A DNA stretch of 45,783 bases from the NCBI GenBank assembly GCA_015065005.1, contig SVRE01000009.1, positions 1 through 45,783 on the forward strand, read 5' to 3'. Made by a program: the position numbers and the translations under genes. The notes below the pieces were generated by a model. It saw only the letters and a list, made by a program, of their open reading frames with translations. It was not told the origin of the DNA and searched no databases. This stretch comes from Oscillospiraceae bacterium. GTDB taxonomy: Bacteria; Bacillota; Clostridia; Oscillospirales; CAG-272. The first letter of the stretch is position 1. The number at the start of each line of letters is the position of its first letter. Positions 23,668 to 33,055 of this stretch are shown in pieces.

Positions 23668-26004
23668 TTAGGGTACGGGATATTCTGTTATTTCTACATT
23701 TTCACAGCCCTCAAAGGCGCTGCTATCTATTCTGTCTGTCACACGTCCGTACAGCCTGACGGTAGTAAGCTCAGTGCAATTTGCAAAGGAACGGTAGCTT
23801 ATTACATTCACATCCCCACGAAACTCTACATATGTAAGGGACCTGCAGTTGCAAAACGCCATATTTCCTATATCAATAATATCATGCTCAAAGGTTACTT
23901 GCTTAAGGCTGTAGCAATCGTAAAACGCCCTTGCCTCCACATAATTCAAGCTGCCGCCGAAATTAATTGTTGTAAGCTCTACGCAAAACTCAAAGGCTGA
24001 TTTACGAACCACGCCAACACTGTCGGGAAAATATACCTCTTTAAGATATATGCTGCCGAAAAATGCATTTTCCTCTATGATATTTGTTCCCTCAGGTACG
24101 CGATAGGCATCTGTATAGCTGCCTATGGGGTATTTTATAAGATTTGTCCTCTCTTTATTATACAAAGCCCCCTCAATGTGACAGTATCTTGCATTGTTAT
24201 CATCAACCCAAAACTCGCGAATACAGCCAAAGGACAAAAATGCCTTTGTGCTTATACTGTTCACGCCTGCAGGAATCTTAAGCATTTCAAGACCGCGCAA
24301 GCCGTAAAGCGTATTTTCCCCTATGGTTGTAATTCCGCTTGGAAGCTGTAGGCTTTTTAATGTGTCATTATACAGCTCCAAATTACTAAAAGCAAAATCT
24401 CTTATTTCAGTAACTCTGTCACCGTTATAATATTCTGGAATTACAAGTGATGTATCATTGCCCGTGTACTTTTCCAAAACACAGGTGCCGTTTCCTCGGC
24501 TGGTAAAATAAAGCCCGTCATTGTTACTCCATATTGCATAAAGAGTTGTGTTTTTATCAAAGGTAACGGTTTGCCCTATTCCGTAATTTCTTTGACCCTG
24601 TGGGGATTTGCTCCAGCCGATAAGACCCTTTTCGTCATACGGAGTTGTCAGGGTGTAGCTTCCACCCTTGGTAATATATACCTTATATTTTTCCGAGCTT
24701 TTATTGTTTGTATCAAAGGTTATGGAAACTGTGTTTTTCGGCGCCCACACCGCATAAAGAGTTATGCTTTCTTCAAAGAACGCCTTTTCGTAAGCCTTGT
24801 ATTCCACAGCGCCGCCCGGCTTTATCGCCCAGCCCAGGGCTGTTTTCTCGGAATCGGTAAACATATCCCCTAAAACAAGCTGGTCCCTTGGGTCAATGCG
24901 AACCGATTCGGTTGTTCCGCTACCGTCATTTTTATCAAATGTAACGGTTATTGTATTGTCCTTCATCCAAACCGCGTAAAGGGTAATGCTTTTAGTAACC
25001 GCATTTTCAGCAAAGCTCCACTCCTCAAAGGTTTCCATATCAACCCAGCCGAGAAGAATGTAGCCTTCTCTTTCTACCTTTGGTACAGTAACAAAGCCGC
25101 CCTCCTTAATTTGTACATTTCCAACAGACGGTACTCCGTCTGCAACAAAGCTGACTGTATAATAAGTTCCATCCGTTATGTCAGGGCTTTGGTTATTATC
25201 TTGGCTACTGTCCGTATTGCCGCTACTGCTTGCCGTGCTATCGTTTCCACCCTGCTCCGCATCACTGCCGCTTGTCGGGTTATCGTTTCCGCTTTCTTTC
25301 GTATCGCTTCCTCCCGTGCCGCTTACCCCGGTGTCAGGAGTGCTGCTTGCTTGACTTCCGCTTGTGCCTGTGCTTGGTCCAAAATCAACATTATTCAAAT
25401 AATATGTAATCAACACAAGCAAGGTTACAGACAAAGCAAGTGTCAAGGCAACGCTGGCAATAATTCCAATCAAAAGCGCGCGTTTTCCGCTTTTGACCGA
25501 ATTATCATTTTTCGTAAGCTCTTTTTCTTCGTTAATGTTATCTACTCTGTTATCCCTTATTTCGCAGCCTACGTTTTTTTCACAACCGATTTCATCTTGC
25601 ACAGCTTTTTCCGCTTCCGCATCCACACTCTGCTCTATAATATCGCTTTCACTTGTCGGCTGATTTTCGGAATTTTCATTCTCTTCATTAATTAAGATAG
25701 TCTCTGCCTTATCGGGAACATTTACAACCGCCATCGTGTCAGCCTGCCCCTTGTCATCAACAAAGGGGGCATCAGCCACAGGGGTGTCGGATATGATTGT
25801 TATATCGAGCTCATCATCCAAAAGCTCGTTAAAGGAAATTTCAAAAAGCTTGGAAATCTTCTTCAGCTTATCAATTTCGGGTTGGCTGATTCCTGCCTCC
25901 CACTTATAAACCGCTTGCCGCGAAACCTCAAGCTTTCCCGCAAGCTGCTCCTGGCTCCAGCCCTTCCTTTTCCTTAGATATGTTATTTTTTCTGATAGCT
26001 CCAT
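23668..26004 (-). CDS. Membrane-anchored XRE regulator with InlB-repeat and LRR ectodomain
   Basis: 778 residues. Residues 1-65 are an XRE helix-turn-helix (ITYLRKRKGWSQEQLAGKLEVSRQ ... VYKWEAGISQPE, shortened). A charged linker runs to about 174. One membrane segment lies at about 175-203 (ALLIGIIASVALTLALSVTL), preceded by KSGKR, so the DNA-binding part is cytoplasmic. Outside are a Ser/Gly/Asp-rich stalk (208-275), three InlB-type repeats (about 281-347, 350-421, 424-492; each ends LYAVW or LYAIW) and BspA-type LRRs from about 498 to the end. This architecture suggests a one-component transmembrane regulator whose ectodomain binds a surface ligand and whose HTH controls nearby genes, possibly by proteolytic release or by clustering. 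That is inference. It has its own promoter and a palindromic candidate operator. Confidence 0.88.
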   Translation of the reverse strand: MELSEKITYLRKRKGWSQEQLAGKLEVSRQAVYKWEAGISQPEIDKLKKISKLFEISFNELLDDELDITIISDTPVADAPFVDDKGQADTMAVVNVPDKAETILINEENENSENQPTSESDIIEQSVDAEAEKAVQDEIGCEKNVGCEIRDNRVDNINEEKELTKNDNSVKSGKRALLIGIIASVALTLALSVTLLVLITYYLNNVDFGPSTGTSGSQASSTPDTGVSGTGGSDTKESGNDNPTSGSDAEQGGNDSTASSSGNTDSSQDNNQSPDITDGTYYTVSFVADGVPSVGNVQIKEGGFVTVPKVEREGYILLGWVDMETFEEWSFAENAVTKSITLYAVWMKDNTITVTFDKNDGSGTTESVRIDPRDQLVLGDMFTDSEKTALGWAIKPGGAVEYKAYEKAFFEESITLYAVWAPKNTVSITFDTNNKSSEKYKVYITKGGSYTLTTPYDEKGLIGWSKSPQGQRNYGIGQTVTFDKNTTLYAIWSNNDGLYFTSRGNGTCVLEKYTGNDTSLVIPEYYNGDRVTEIRDFAFSNLELYNDTLKSLQLPSGITTIGENTLYGLRGLEMLKIPAGVNSISTKAFLSFGCIREFWVDDNNARYCHIEGALYNKERTNLIKYPIGSYTDAYRVPEGTNIIEENAFFGSIYLKEVYFPDSVGVVRKSAFEFCVELTTINFGGSLNYVEARAFYDCYSLKQVTFEHDIIDIGNMAFCNCRSLTYVEFRGDVNVISYRSFANCTELTTVRLYGRVTDRIDSSAFEGCENVEITEYPVP

Positions 26005-26032
26005 TTGCTTCTCCTAAATCTATTCTGTCTAA

Positions 26033-26061
26033 ATTGTACCACAAAAGAACAAATTAGTCAA
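26033..26061 (-). promoter_or_regulatory. Promoter of the membrane XRE regulator gene
   Basis: Minus-strand TTGACT (26056-26061), 17-bp spacer, TACAAT (26033-26038), giving a leader of about 20 nt with the ribosome site AGGAGAAG. Confidence 0.65.
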
Positions 26062-26066
26062 TAAAC

Positions 26067-26081
26067 CATTGTTTACCAATG
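26067..26081. promoter_or_regulatory. Candidate operator upstream of the XRE regulator gene
   Basis: CATTG-TTTAC-CAATG, a 15-bp inverted repeat with 5-bp arms, starts 5 bp upstream of the -35 box. XRE regulators usually bind short dyads, so autoregulation is plausible. The rest of 26082-26292 is AT-rich with nothing I recognise. Confidence 0.4.
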
Positions 26082-26292
26082 TCAACCTGCGGTTTACATT
26101 TAACATTTTTCCGTAAAAATTAACCACTCCACGCGCTTTTTTCACAATTTTGGTTTTTGATCGTTTTCAAACACGTATCGACATGTTTTTTTAAAATTAT
26201 AGCATAAATCAATCAAATTTGCATTAATTTGGGATAAATTTGTTGCATTTTGGGATTAAACGGATGCTATTTTTCCTTTTGCTTTGCAAAAC

Positions 26293-26324
26293 AAAAAACA
26301 GGTTGAATTTTCAACCTGTTTTTT
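26293..26324 (-). terminator. Terminator of the 1241-residue lipoprotein gene
   Basis: AAAAAACAGGTTGA (26293-26306) pairs with TCAACCTGTTTTTT (26311-26324), 4-nt loop. The minus-strand U-tract is the complement of the A-run. It lies 24 bp past the stop codon and isolates the lipoprotein gene from the regulator gene. Confidence 0.88.
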
Positions 26325-26347
26325 GTAATTTTGTTTTTGCTTGAAGG

Positions 26348-29300
26348 CTACTCCGTATACAGCTCCCAGTTTTTGTTCCACTTGTCAACAACCTCCGTTG
26401 CATCCTTTTCGGCAATGCCATAGGATTCTGTGAAGTTGTTTTTGCCAAAGGAATATGATTCCGTCTGTACATCCGATAGCAAGCCGTTCCAGCCATCCAT
26501 ATATCCTACATCATACAGTATGTTTGGAAAGATATAATCTTCAATTATCTCCATGCTTTCAGCAAATGTTTCATAATTGAGCTTAGATCTAAGATTATCC
26601 TTATACGCTTTCATAACATACTTTTGGCCTGTGTAGGAAAGAATTTCAAAGAAGTACTCGGACATTTCTCTATCCATTGTAGCCTTTGGAATGCACATAA
26701 GCACGCTCAGATATGAGCACGGTGCGCAATAACTCTGTTGAGCTTCGTTAAGCTTTGGCATTGGAAGAACGCCAACCTTAAATTCTTCGTCTTGGATATC
26801 AAAATAATCCGCTCTCTCCATCACCTCACTGTAGAACAAAAGCCTACCCTCTCTAAATGCAAGTTCCGCTGCGCCATAAGCGCCATCCCATTTTGTTCTT
26901 GCCCAATCAGCAGCATTGATAGCCACCAGCTTGTCAACAAGGGTGTTTACATTGGCATCATTTAATGATAATACATATTTTCCATCCGCTACGGACGCCT
27001 GCTTAATGCCGCTGTACTGATAAAACTTTGCAAGTGATGTTGTACCAAAGCCGTATGTATCGTCATCTGTCCACTCAGGCGCACCTACGTTTTTCTTAAC
27101 GAGCTTAGCAATATTTGTCATCTGGTCAATTGTCCATTTGCCCTCCCTTACCATTTGATAAAGGTCAGGGAAATTTTCAATTTCCTCTGCTATAGCCTGG
27201 TTGTAGTAAAGCACATAAGATGTCGACTCATCAAGGAAGCTGAAGTCACCTGCAGCAAAAAGTGTAACGCCATTTATTGTATATGCCTCTCTTGCTGCCT
27301 GATTATAGTAAGAAGCGTCAAGGTTTATGTACTTACTCTTGGAAATATCGTAAATAGAGTTTGTCGCAACAATTGCTTGCGCTTCCAGCATACGTGGCAT
27401 AGCAATGTGATAGCTTGTTGCCTCGCTTCCGCTAACCATAGCATCGGAAAGAATATTAGCAATCATTGTTCCGCGGGCATTTACCCATTCAAGCTCAACA
27501 CCGTATGCAGCCTTAATAAAGTTTTCTCTTGTGATTACCGCATTGTTAATTAAAGTACCGAAGCCTGTGTCTGTGTTAAAGTATTCAGGCCTTACTGTCA
27601 ACTCAACCTGTGACCAGGGAGCACTCGGATCAGCGGAGTTATTCCACGTTGTAGCAAGAATTCTTAATTTTTCACCGCTCCAATCTCTCAAAGTTTCGGG
27701 TACATAGTTACCTTCTGCATCAGGCTTTGATTTTTCAATCCATTTAGCATACAGCTCTATATCTCCTGTTGTTCCGGCGGTTATTTCCGTAACCTCATTA
27801 TTATAATATTTGTCACTGTACCAGCCGTCAAAAAAGCAACCTTCCTTTGTAGCCTCGGTTAATATAAAGCTATCTTCCTCTGTATATTCGCTTCTGTTAC
27901 TGTGTGTTGCACCATCTACATTATAATAGTATATATTATGCCATTTTTTTACAGGATCAGCAGTCGGAGGAACTCTTACAAATGCTATTTCTTCCCAAAA
28001 ATCCTCGCCTTGGCTGCATATTGGCATTACAATTTGTACCTTAGTGATTTTTCTTGTATTATCAACCTCACAGTATGGAATTACTCTGTTTTCCACATCT
28101 TCATTTTGAGCATGATTCAAGAATGAGCCTGTACCAACAATTGTGTAGTCGCTATCGCCCTCATACTGAACATATGTATAAAAGCCTGAGCCTGCACCGT
28201 GACCCTTAACATAAATTCTGTCCATTGTGCTTGGTGTTGCAAGATCAATTATCACCTTAACCTCGCAAGCATTTCCGGTGAAAACCTGATAGTTTTGGTG
28301 GTCCCAAACACCGTCAATTAAGCAAAGTAAGCGGTCGGTGCCCCAGCCTGCGTACATTTGAAGTGACACTTGATTCCTCGGTATTTTGCCAAGAGTTGAA
28401 AGTGTAATGTTTTCAAGTTCCTGATATTGCTCATAGCCACAGCCGGAAACCTTGCATCTACGTTCTCTGCAGAGGAAGCCTTCATCCCAAGGTCCGTAAT
28501 CGTGACCTGTTGCAGGGCTGCCTGTCATCGTGCTTTCGGCGTTACAGATTGTGCAGAACCGTGCTTTAACGCCTTTCTTTGTACAGGTTGGTGCTACTGT
28601 TTCCTCCCAACCAGACCATGTGTGGTCATAGGAGCCGTCAGCACACTGTGGCACCGTTATCCAACAAGAATAAAGCTCTGTGTCGGCAATATACAAATCA
28701 GAGGGTGAAGCCAACCTTGTATATTCAGTATCTTTGTACCATCCTATAAACTCGTACTTAGGGTCATCACTTATCGGAATTGGAAGACTGCCTTCAAAAA
28801 AGCCATTCTTCTCAACCTGATATGTGTATTTATTGTTCTCAAAGTAGCCAACACCTGTGTCGAACTTAACTGTTACTGTTTCCTTTTCAGTATCGGTTCC
28901 GTCACCTGTACCACCATCGCCACCCGAGTCAACCTTTTGCCAAATAGCATAAAGGGTTGTGTCCTGGGTAAACCTTTCAGCAGGATCCCACTCAGTTTCA
29001 CCGGTTCCGTCATAAGACCAGTAAGAAAATTCATATCCTTCTCTTTCAACTATAGGCAACTTGCTTTCAGAAAGCTTTGAGCCCTTGTTGATTTCTATCT
29101 CAAAATCACCGTCAACAATTGTACCCCTATTTGGACTAAATGTAATTTCTACTTTTTCAATCACAGGCTCATATACTGCATTTACGGCAATGTCCCGTAA
29201 AGAAAGCTCGTAGCTTTCCCACTTACCGATATAACCATCCTTGGTTGGAACCGGCGGAACATCAAAGTCACTTGATTCAACAGTAAATTCAACCTCGCCA

Positions 29301-30073
29301 ACAGTTACTCCGTCTGCTATGAAGGTTAGCTTATATACTATAATTTCATACTCGGCATTTACTGTCATATTTTCTGCACCAAGCTCATAGCTCTGCCACT
29401 TGCCTGCATAGCCTTCCTTTTCGGGCACCTTTGGCTCGATAATTCTCTCGCTGTCCAAAGTAAAGTCAGCCCAACCAACCACATCACCGTCTGCAACGAA
29501 GGTTATTTTGTATGAAATCGGTGTCCACATAGCCTCAAGGGTAACATCATTTTCAACCACTTTGCTGTTGAAATCCCATTTTGTGCCATCACAATACCAT
29601 CCATCAAAGGTATACCCCTGTCTTTGCGGTGCTTGTGGCTCTGTTACCCTTTCACCGTCAGGCACTGTCTGGTCCTCTATCACGGTTTCACAACTGGATA
29701 CAAATGTAACTGTAAACTTCAAGGCTTTTTCCCATCCTGCATAAAGGGTGGTTTCTTCGTCCTTATACAGCTTACCGTTTGAAACAAGCTCTGTACATTC
29801 CTTATCTAAATACCAGCCTGTAAATAAGTATCCTTCCCTTGTAGGTGTAGGGTGCTTGTAATATACTTCACCCATTTCAACCTCTGCATTCCATTCGCCG
29901 TCAGAAAGCAAGCCTTGACCCGGGTCATAGTGGATCATTGCCTTCTTATTCTCCTGCTGCGAGCTTGGGGTTGTTCCGCCACCTAACATGCTGTTAACAT
30001 CACATGAAAAGAGAGAGGCCGAAAGCACAAGCATGACAAGCATACCTGCAAGCAAAAGTAATCTTTTTCTCAT
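26348..30073 (-). CDS. Giant lipoprotein with seven InlB-type repeats, discoidin-like and solute-binding domains
   Basis: 1241 residues from the start chosen here. Two ATGs lie in MTMRKR; AGGAGG is only 1 nt before the first and 7 nt before the second, so the second (30071-30073) is taken. Lipobox LFSC with Cys24. About six InlB/Listeria-Bacteroides repeats follow (each with GY.F.GWY and ending LYAGW, LEAMW, LYAIW or similar). Then come a His/Cys stretch (HTWSGWEETVAPTC ... CTIC ... CGY), a discoidin/F5-8-like beta domain (LSTLGKIPRNQVSLQMYAGW ... IDLATPSTMDRIYVKG, shortened), a seventh repeat (ending LYAKW), and a C-terminal solute-binding domain of about 440 residues. That domain is closely similar to the end of the 1211-residue protein. 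It has its own consensus promoter and terminator. No permease is adjacent, so transport is not assured; surface glycan binding is the safest guess. Confidence 0.87.
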   Translation of the reverse strand: MRKRLLLLAGMLVMLVLSASLFSCDVNSMLGGGTTPSSQQENKKAMIHYDPGQGLLSDGEWNAEVEMGEVYYKHPTPTREGYLFTGWYLDKECTELVSNGKLYKDEETTLYAGWEKALKFTVTFVSSCETVIEDQTVPDGERVTEPQAPQRQGYTFDGWYCDGTKWDFNSKVVENDVTLEAMWTPISYKITFVADGDVVGWADFTLDSERIIEPKVPEKEGYAGKWQSYELGAENMTVNAEYEIIVYKLTFIADGVTVGEVEFTVESSDFDVPPVPTKDGYIGKWESYELSLRDIAVNAVYEPVIEKVEITFSPNRGTIVDGDFEIEINKGSKLSESKLPIVEREGYEFSYWSYDGTGETEWDPAERFTQDTTLYAIWQKVDSGGDGGTGDGTDTEKETVTVKFDTGVGYFENNKYTYQVEKNGFFEGSLPIPISDDPKYEFIGWYKDTEYTRLASPSDLYIADTELYSCWITVPQCADGSYDHTWSGWEETVAPTCTKKGVKARFCTICNAESTMTGSPATGHDYGPWDEGFLCRERRCKVSGCGYEQYQELENITLSTLGKIPRNQVSLQMYAGWGTDRLLCLIDGVWDHQNYQVFTGNACEVKVIIDLATPSTMDRIYVKGHGAGSGFYTYVQYEGDSDYTIVGTGSFLNHAQNEDVENRVIPYCEVDNTRKITKVQIVMPICSQGEDFWEEIAFVRVPPTADPVKKWHNIYYYNVDGATHSNRSEYTEEDSFILTEATKEGCFFDGWYSDKYYNNEVTEITAGTTGDIELYAKWIEKSKPDAEGNYVPETLRDWSGEKLRILATTWNNSADPSAPWSQVELTVRPEYFNTDTGFGTLINNAVITRENFIKAAYGVELEWVNARGTMIANILSDAMVSGSEATSYHIAMPRMLEAQAIVATNSIYDISKSKYINLDASYYNQAAREAYTINGVTLFAAGDFSFLDESTSYVLYYNQAIAEEIENFPDLYQMVREGKWTIDQMTNIAKLVKKNVGAPEWTDDDTYGFGTTSLAKFYQYSGIKQASVADGKYVLSLNDANVNTLVDKLVAINAADWARTKWDGAYGAAELAFREGRLLFYSEVMERADYFDIQDEEFKVGVLPMPKLNEAQQSYCAPCSYLSVLMCIPKATMDREMSEYFFEILSYTGQKYVMKAYKDNLRSKLNYETFAESMEIIEDYIFPNILYDVGYMDGWNGLLSDVQTESYSFGKNNFTESYGIAEKDATEVVDKWNKNWELYTE

Positions 30074-30109
30074 GGTCATTCCTCCTAAAATGTTGATTTT
30101 GCTAACTCA

Positions 30110-30138
30110 ATTATATTATATTTGCCTTATGTTGTCAA
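30110..30138 (-). promoter_or_regulatory. Consensus promoter of the 1241-residue lipoprotein gene
   Basis: Minus-strand TTGACA (30133-30138), 17-bp spacer, TATAAT (30110-30115): a full consensus match. It sits in the 74-bp gap after rnr, so strong expression of the lipoprotein is expected. Confidence 0.78.
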
Positions 30139-30147
30139 TATTTCGGA

Positions 30148-32457
30148 TCATTTTCTGCGTCTTTTTCCTCTTTTGTGGGTCAGCTCCATAAAGGTGCTGT
30201 ATCTCCTTTGCTTTTTCCTGCCACTGCCTGTTTCCCTGTTAAATGTGCGCCTTGTCCCACGTATTTCTTGCTCAACACCTTCGTTTGCAGATATATTTTC
30301 CTTGTACTGCTTTTCATTTTTATCCTTCACAAGATAATAATTGATTTGCCTTGCACTGATGTCCACATCCTCAACCTTAACCCGAATTTTCTGCCCTAAA
30401 CGGTAAACGGTTTTTCCGCGGGACAGTGTGTAATTATCCTTGTCATAATAAAATCCGTTACCCAACGACTCAATAGGCACAAGCCCTTCGCAAAGATTCT
30501 CTGTTTTGGCAAAAAAGCCAAAGGAAGTGACGGAGCAAATAACCGCCTCATATTCCTCACCAATTCTGTCACGCATATAAACACACTTATACAAATCATC
30601 AATATCTCGCTCTGCGTGGACCGCCTTAACCTCATTATCACTTGATGCCATAGCGGAGTTGGCGGCAAAGCTTTCATACTCGGCAATAGTATTTTCGGTA
30701 ATTTCCCCTTTCAGCATAGCCTTTATTATTCTGTGAACGCTAAGGTCAGGGTAACGTCTGATAGGTGAGGTAAAATGACAATAATACTCCGTTGCAAGTC
30801 CGAAATGCGCTTTTTGCACGGGGGAGTATCGTGCTTTCATCAATGAACGCAACAAAATTGATGACACAATCGGCAAATTTTCCTTCTTTCTTGCACTGTC
30901 AAGCACCCTTGAAAGCTGAGAAGAGGTGATTTTATTTTTCGTTCTGAGTGAAGAAACATCCACGCCAAGATTTTTAGCAAAAAGTGCAAAGGCGCTTATC
31001 TTTTCCATATCAGGCTCATCATGCACACGGTAAACGCAGGGCATGCCCGCATTATACAAATAGGTAGCAACCGCTTCGTTTGCGCAGAGCATAAATTGCT
31101 CAATAAGCCTTTCACTCTCGCCTCTTTCACGCTTAACTATCTCTATGGGATGCCCTTGTTCATTAAGCACGATCTTGGTTTCTTCGCTTTCAAGCTCCAT
31201 GGCTCCACGTCTGTCGCTTTTTTCCTTCAAAACCTTATAAAGCTCGTACATTTCATAAAAATCCCCGATGACGTGTGCGTATTTTTGATAAAATTCGCTT
31301 TTTTCGCCGCTTTTTAAAATATCGTTAAGCTCAGAATAAATTCCCTTAATTTTCGAATTTATAATTGAATTTACTATTTCACAGGAAACAATGCTTCCTT
31401 TTTTATCTATATTAATAATAGCGGAAAGCGTTAAGCGGTCCTCCCCTTCATTAAGTGAGCAAATCCCGTTTGATAGCTCCTTTGGCAGCATCGGCACAAC
31501 CTTATCTGTAAAATATACGCTTGTACCACGGTTGAACGCCTCCTTGTCAAGCTTGGAGTTCTTTTTTACGTAATGAGAAACATCCGCTATATGAACGCCA
31601 AGAATATACCCGTCTTCCGTTTTCTCCAATGAAATGGCATCGTCCAAATCCTTTGCTTCGTGGGAGTCAATGGTAAATACGGTATGTTTTCTGAAATCAC
31701 GGCGCCCTGTGTCGCTTATTTTCTCCAATGAAACCTCTTCAGCCTCACTCAAAACCCCTTGCGGAAAGGTTGTGGTTATTCCGTTTGAATGTAAAACCGC
31801 CTTATAGTTTGCCTCCTGACTATCTGCTTTTCCCAGCACCTCAGTAATCTCACATCTTATGGGGTCGTGCTCGGCTTTTGGGTAGCTGGTTATTTTGGCA
31901 ACAACCTTATCCCCATGACAAGCACCGTTTAACGCCTTTGATGAAACAAGGACTGATGGCTTTATCCTTTCATTATCCGGTGTTATATGCCCTGCCTGTC
32001 CCCTGCCATTGTTATAAAGTGTCAGCGTTCCTATGATTTCCTTAAGACCCCTGTCCAAAATGGCAATAATCTCCGCCTCATTACCCTTACCGTAAAAACG
32101 CGAGCCACGGTCAAGTCTTTTGCAAATTACCGTATCTCCATTCAAGGCGCAAAAGGAAAGAGATGGGGGAACAAAAAATTCTTCGTTTTCTGTTGTCACA
32201 AAGCCAAATCCGCCTCTTGATGATGCAGAATATACCCCCTTGTATTGTCCTAGGCTTTCCGCCAAGGCGATTTTGTTCCTTTTTGTAAAGGCAATGGAAA
32301 AGTCCTCCCCTTCCATTTCCTGTATCGTGCGCCAAAACTCCCCCTCGTCAAAATCATATCCGTTATTATTGAACAAGGAAAGCATTTCATTTGGGGTAAG
32401 AGGTATATAATCTGCCCCACGCACTAAATCCAAAATTTGATTTTTAATTTTTTCCAA
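30148..32457 (-). CDS. rnr: Ribonuclease R
   Basis: 769 residues. A 3'-to-5' hydrolytic exoribonuclease of the RNB family that degrades structured RNA and takes part in RNA quality control. An N-terminal winged-helix-like region is followed by cold-shock-type OB domains (GFGFVTTENEEFFVPP). The RNB catalytic motif TIDSHEAKDLDDAISLE carries the metal-binding aspartates. The downstream block HFTSPIRRYPDLSVHRII and a C-terminal S1 domain (GEEYEAVICSVTSFGFFAK) are intact, with a basic tail. Start: a GTG (32464-32466) overlaps the Shine-Dalgarno AAGGAG, whereas TTG (32455-32457) lies 8 nt beyond it, so TTG is chosen. The gene follows secG, as in many Firmicutes, but a terminator hairpin lies between them. 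Confidence 0.95.
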   Translation of the reverse strand: MEKIKNQILDLVRGADYIPLTPNEMLSLFNNNGYDFDEGEFWRTIQEMEGEDFSIAFTKRNKIALAESLGQYKGVYSASSRGGFGFVTTENEEFFVPPSLSFCALNGDTVICKRLDRGSRFYGKGNEAEIIAILDRGLKEIIGTLTLYNNGRGQAGHITPDNERIKPSVLVSSKALNGACHGDKVVAKITSYPKAEHDPIRCEITEVLGKADSQEANYKAVLHSNGITTTFPQGVLSEAEEVSLEKISDTGRRDFRKHTVFTIDSHEAKDLDDAISLEKTEDGYILGVHIADVSHYVKKNSKLDKEAFNRGTSVYFTDKVVPMLPKELSNGICSLNEGEDRLTLSAIINIDKKGSIVSCEIVNSIINSKIKGIYSELNDILKSGEKSEFYQKYAHVIGDFYEMYELYKVLKEKSDRRGAMELESEETKIVLNEQGHPIEIVKRERGESERLIEQFMLCANEAVATYLYNAGMPCVYRVHDEPDMEKISAFALFAKNLGVDVSSLRTKNKITSSQLSRVLDSARKKENLPIVSSILLRSLMKARYSPVQKAHFGLATEYYCHFTSPIRRYPDLSVHRIIKAMLKGEITENTIAEYESFAANSAMASSDNEVKAVHAERDIDDLYKCVYMRDRIGEEYEAVICSVTSFGFFAKTENLCEGLVPIESLGNGFYYDKDNYTLSRGKTVYRLGQKIRVKVEDVDISARQINYYLVKDKNEKQYKENISANEGVEQEIRGTRRTFNRETGSGRKKQRRYSTFMELTHKRGKRRRK

Positions 32458-32545
32458 TTTTATCACTCCTTTATAATCAAAGGTAACGTTATTAACTGTT
32501 TTTATCTATCTAATGTTATTGTACCACAAAAAACGGAAAAAGAAA

Positions 32546-32575
32546 ACCACCTCGGCACTTTTCGTCCAAGGCGGT
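32546..32575 (-). terminator. Terminator after secG
   Basis: On the minus strand ACCGCCTTGG pairs with CCGAGGTGGT (two G-U pairs) and is followed by TTTTCTTTTTCCGTTTTTT. It lies between secG and rnr and should reduce read-through; rnr may depend on partial read-through, as I see no good promoter in 32467-32545. Confidence 0.65.
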
Positions 32576-32602
32576 AAATTCCAAGATATTTGAGTAAAGC
32601 TA

Positions 32603-33010
32603 TTACTCGTTGTCAGGGTTTGTATTGTCCTTATCCACAATGCTACTGATAACAGAAGAAACACCTGTTGCGTCCTTATCAACATCGCTCTTGTCAACTA
32701 CAGAAGAAGCGCTTGTCTTTGGTGTTGATGTGCTTGGCTTGTCAAAGAGATCATCAAGATTGATATAATCCTGTGTAACATAAGCAACAAGTGCAAGAAC
32801 AACAAATACGATTGCTACGATTGTGGTGATAAGAGAAAGCTTCTTTTCATAAGACTTACCCTTGTTTTTACCAAAATATGTTTCTGAGCTGCCACCTGTG
32901 ATAGCACCTGAAACGCCCTTAGATTTGCCGGATTGTAAAAGCACTGCAACAATTAGAAAGATTGCAGCAAGAAATAGCAAGATTGCCAAAATTATATTCA
33001 AGACAGTCAT
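32603..33010 (-). CDS. secG: Preprotein translocase subunit SecG
   Basis: 135 residues. SecG is the small auxiliary subunit of the SecYEG channel. Two membrane segments are visible: about 4-24 (LNIILAILLFLAAIFLIVAVLL) and about 55-75 (LSLITTIVAIVFVVLALVAYV). Between them lies the family motif LQSGKSKGVSGAITGGSSETYFGK (shortened). The C-terminal tail of about 60 residues (Asp/Ser/Thr/Val-rich) is longer than in most SecG proteins (about 75-80 residues in Bacillus) and looks disordered. It has its own promoter upstream. Heavy use of secreted giant proteins in the window fits active Sec export, but this is a housekeeping gene. Confidence 0.93.
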   Translation of the reverse strand: MTVLNIILAILLFLAAIFLIVAVLLQSGKSKGVSGAITGGSSETYFGKNKGKSYEKKLSLITTIVAIVFVVLALVAYVTQDYINLDDLFDKPSTSTPKTSASSVVDKSDVDKDATGVSSVISSIVDKDNTNPDNE

Positions 33011-33055
33011 AATTTATCCTCCGTTTTTAATATTCTGAAACCATAAGCGAAAAGC

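Noticed and set aside
25111-25695. A 194-codon plus-strand frame opposite the XRE-LRR regulator gene.
   Set aside because: It is antisense to the linker, membrane and stalk codons of a clear gene. No ribosome site or homology signal.
26348-30073. InlB-type repeats as evidence of a Listeria-like invasion protein.
   Set aside because: These beta-grasp repeats are widespread in surface proteins of harmless gut bacteria. The chain ends in a solute-binding domain and has no internalin LRR cap or invasion motif.
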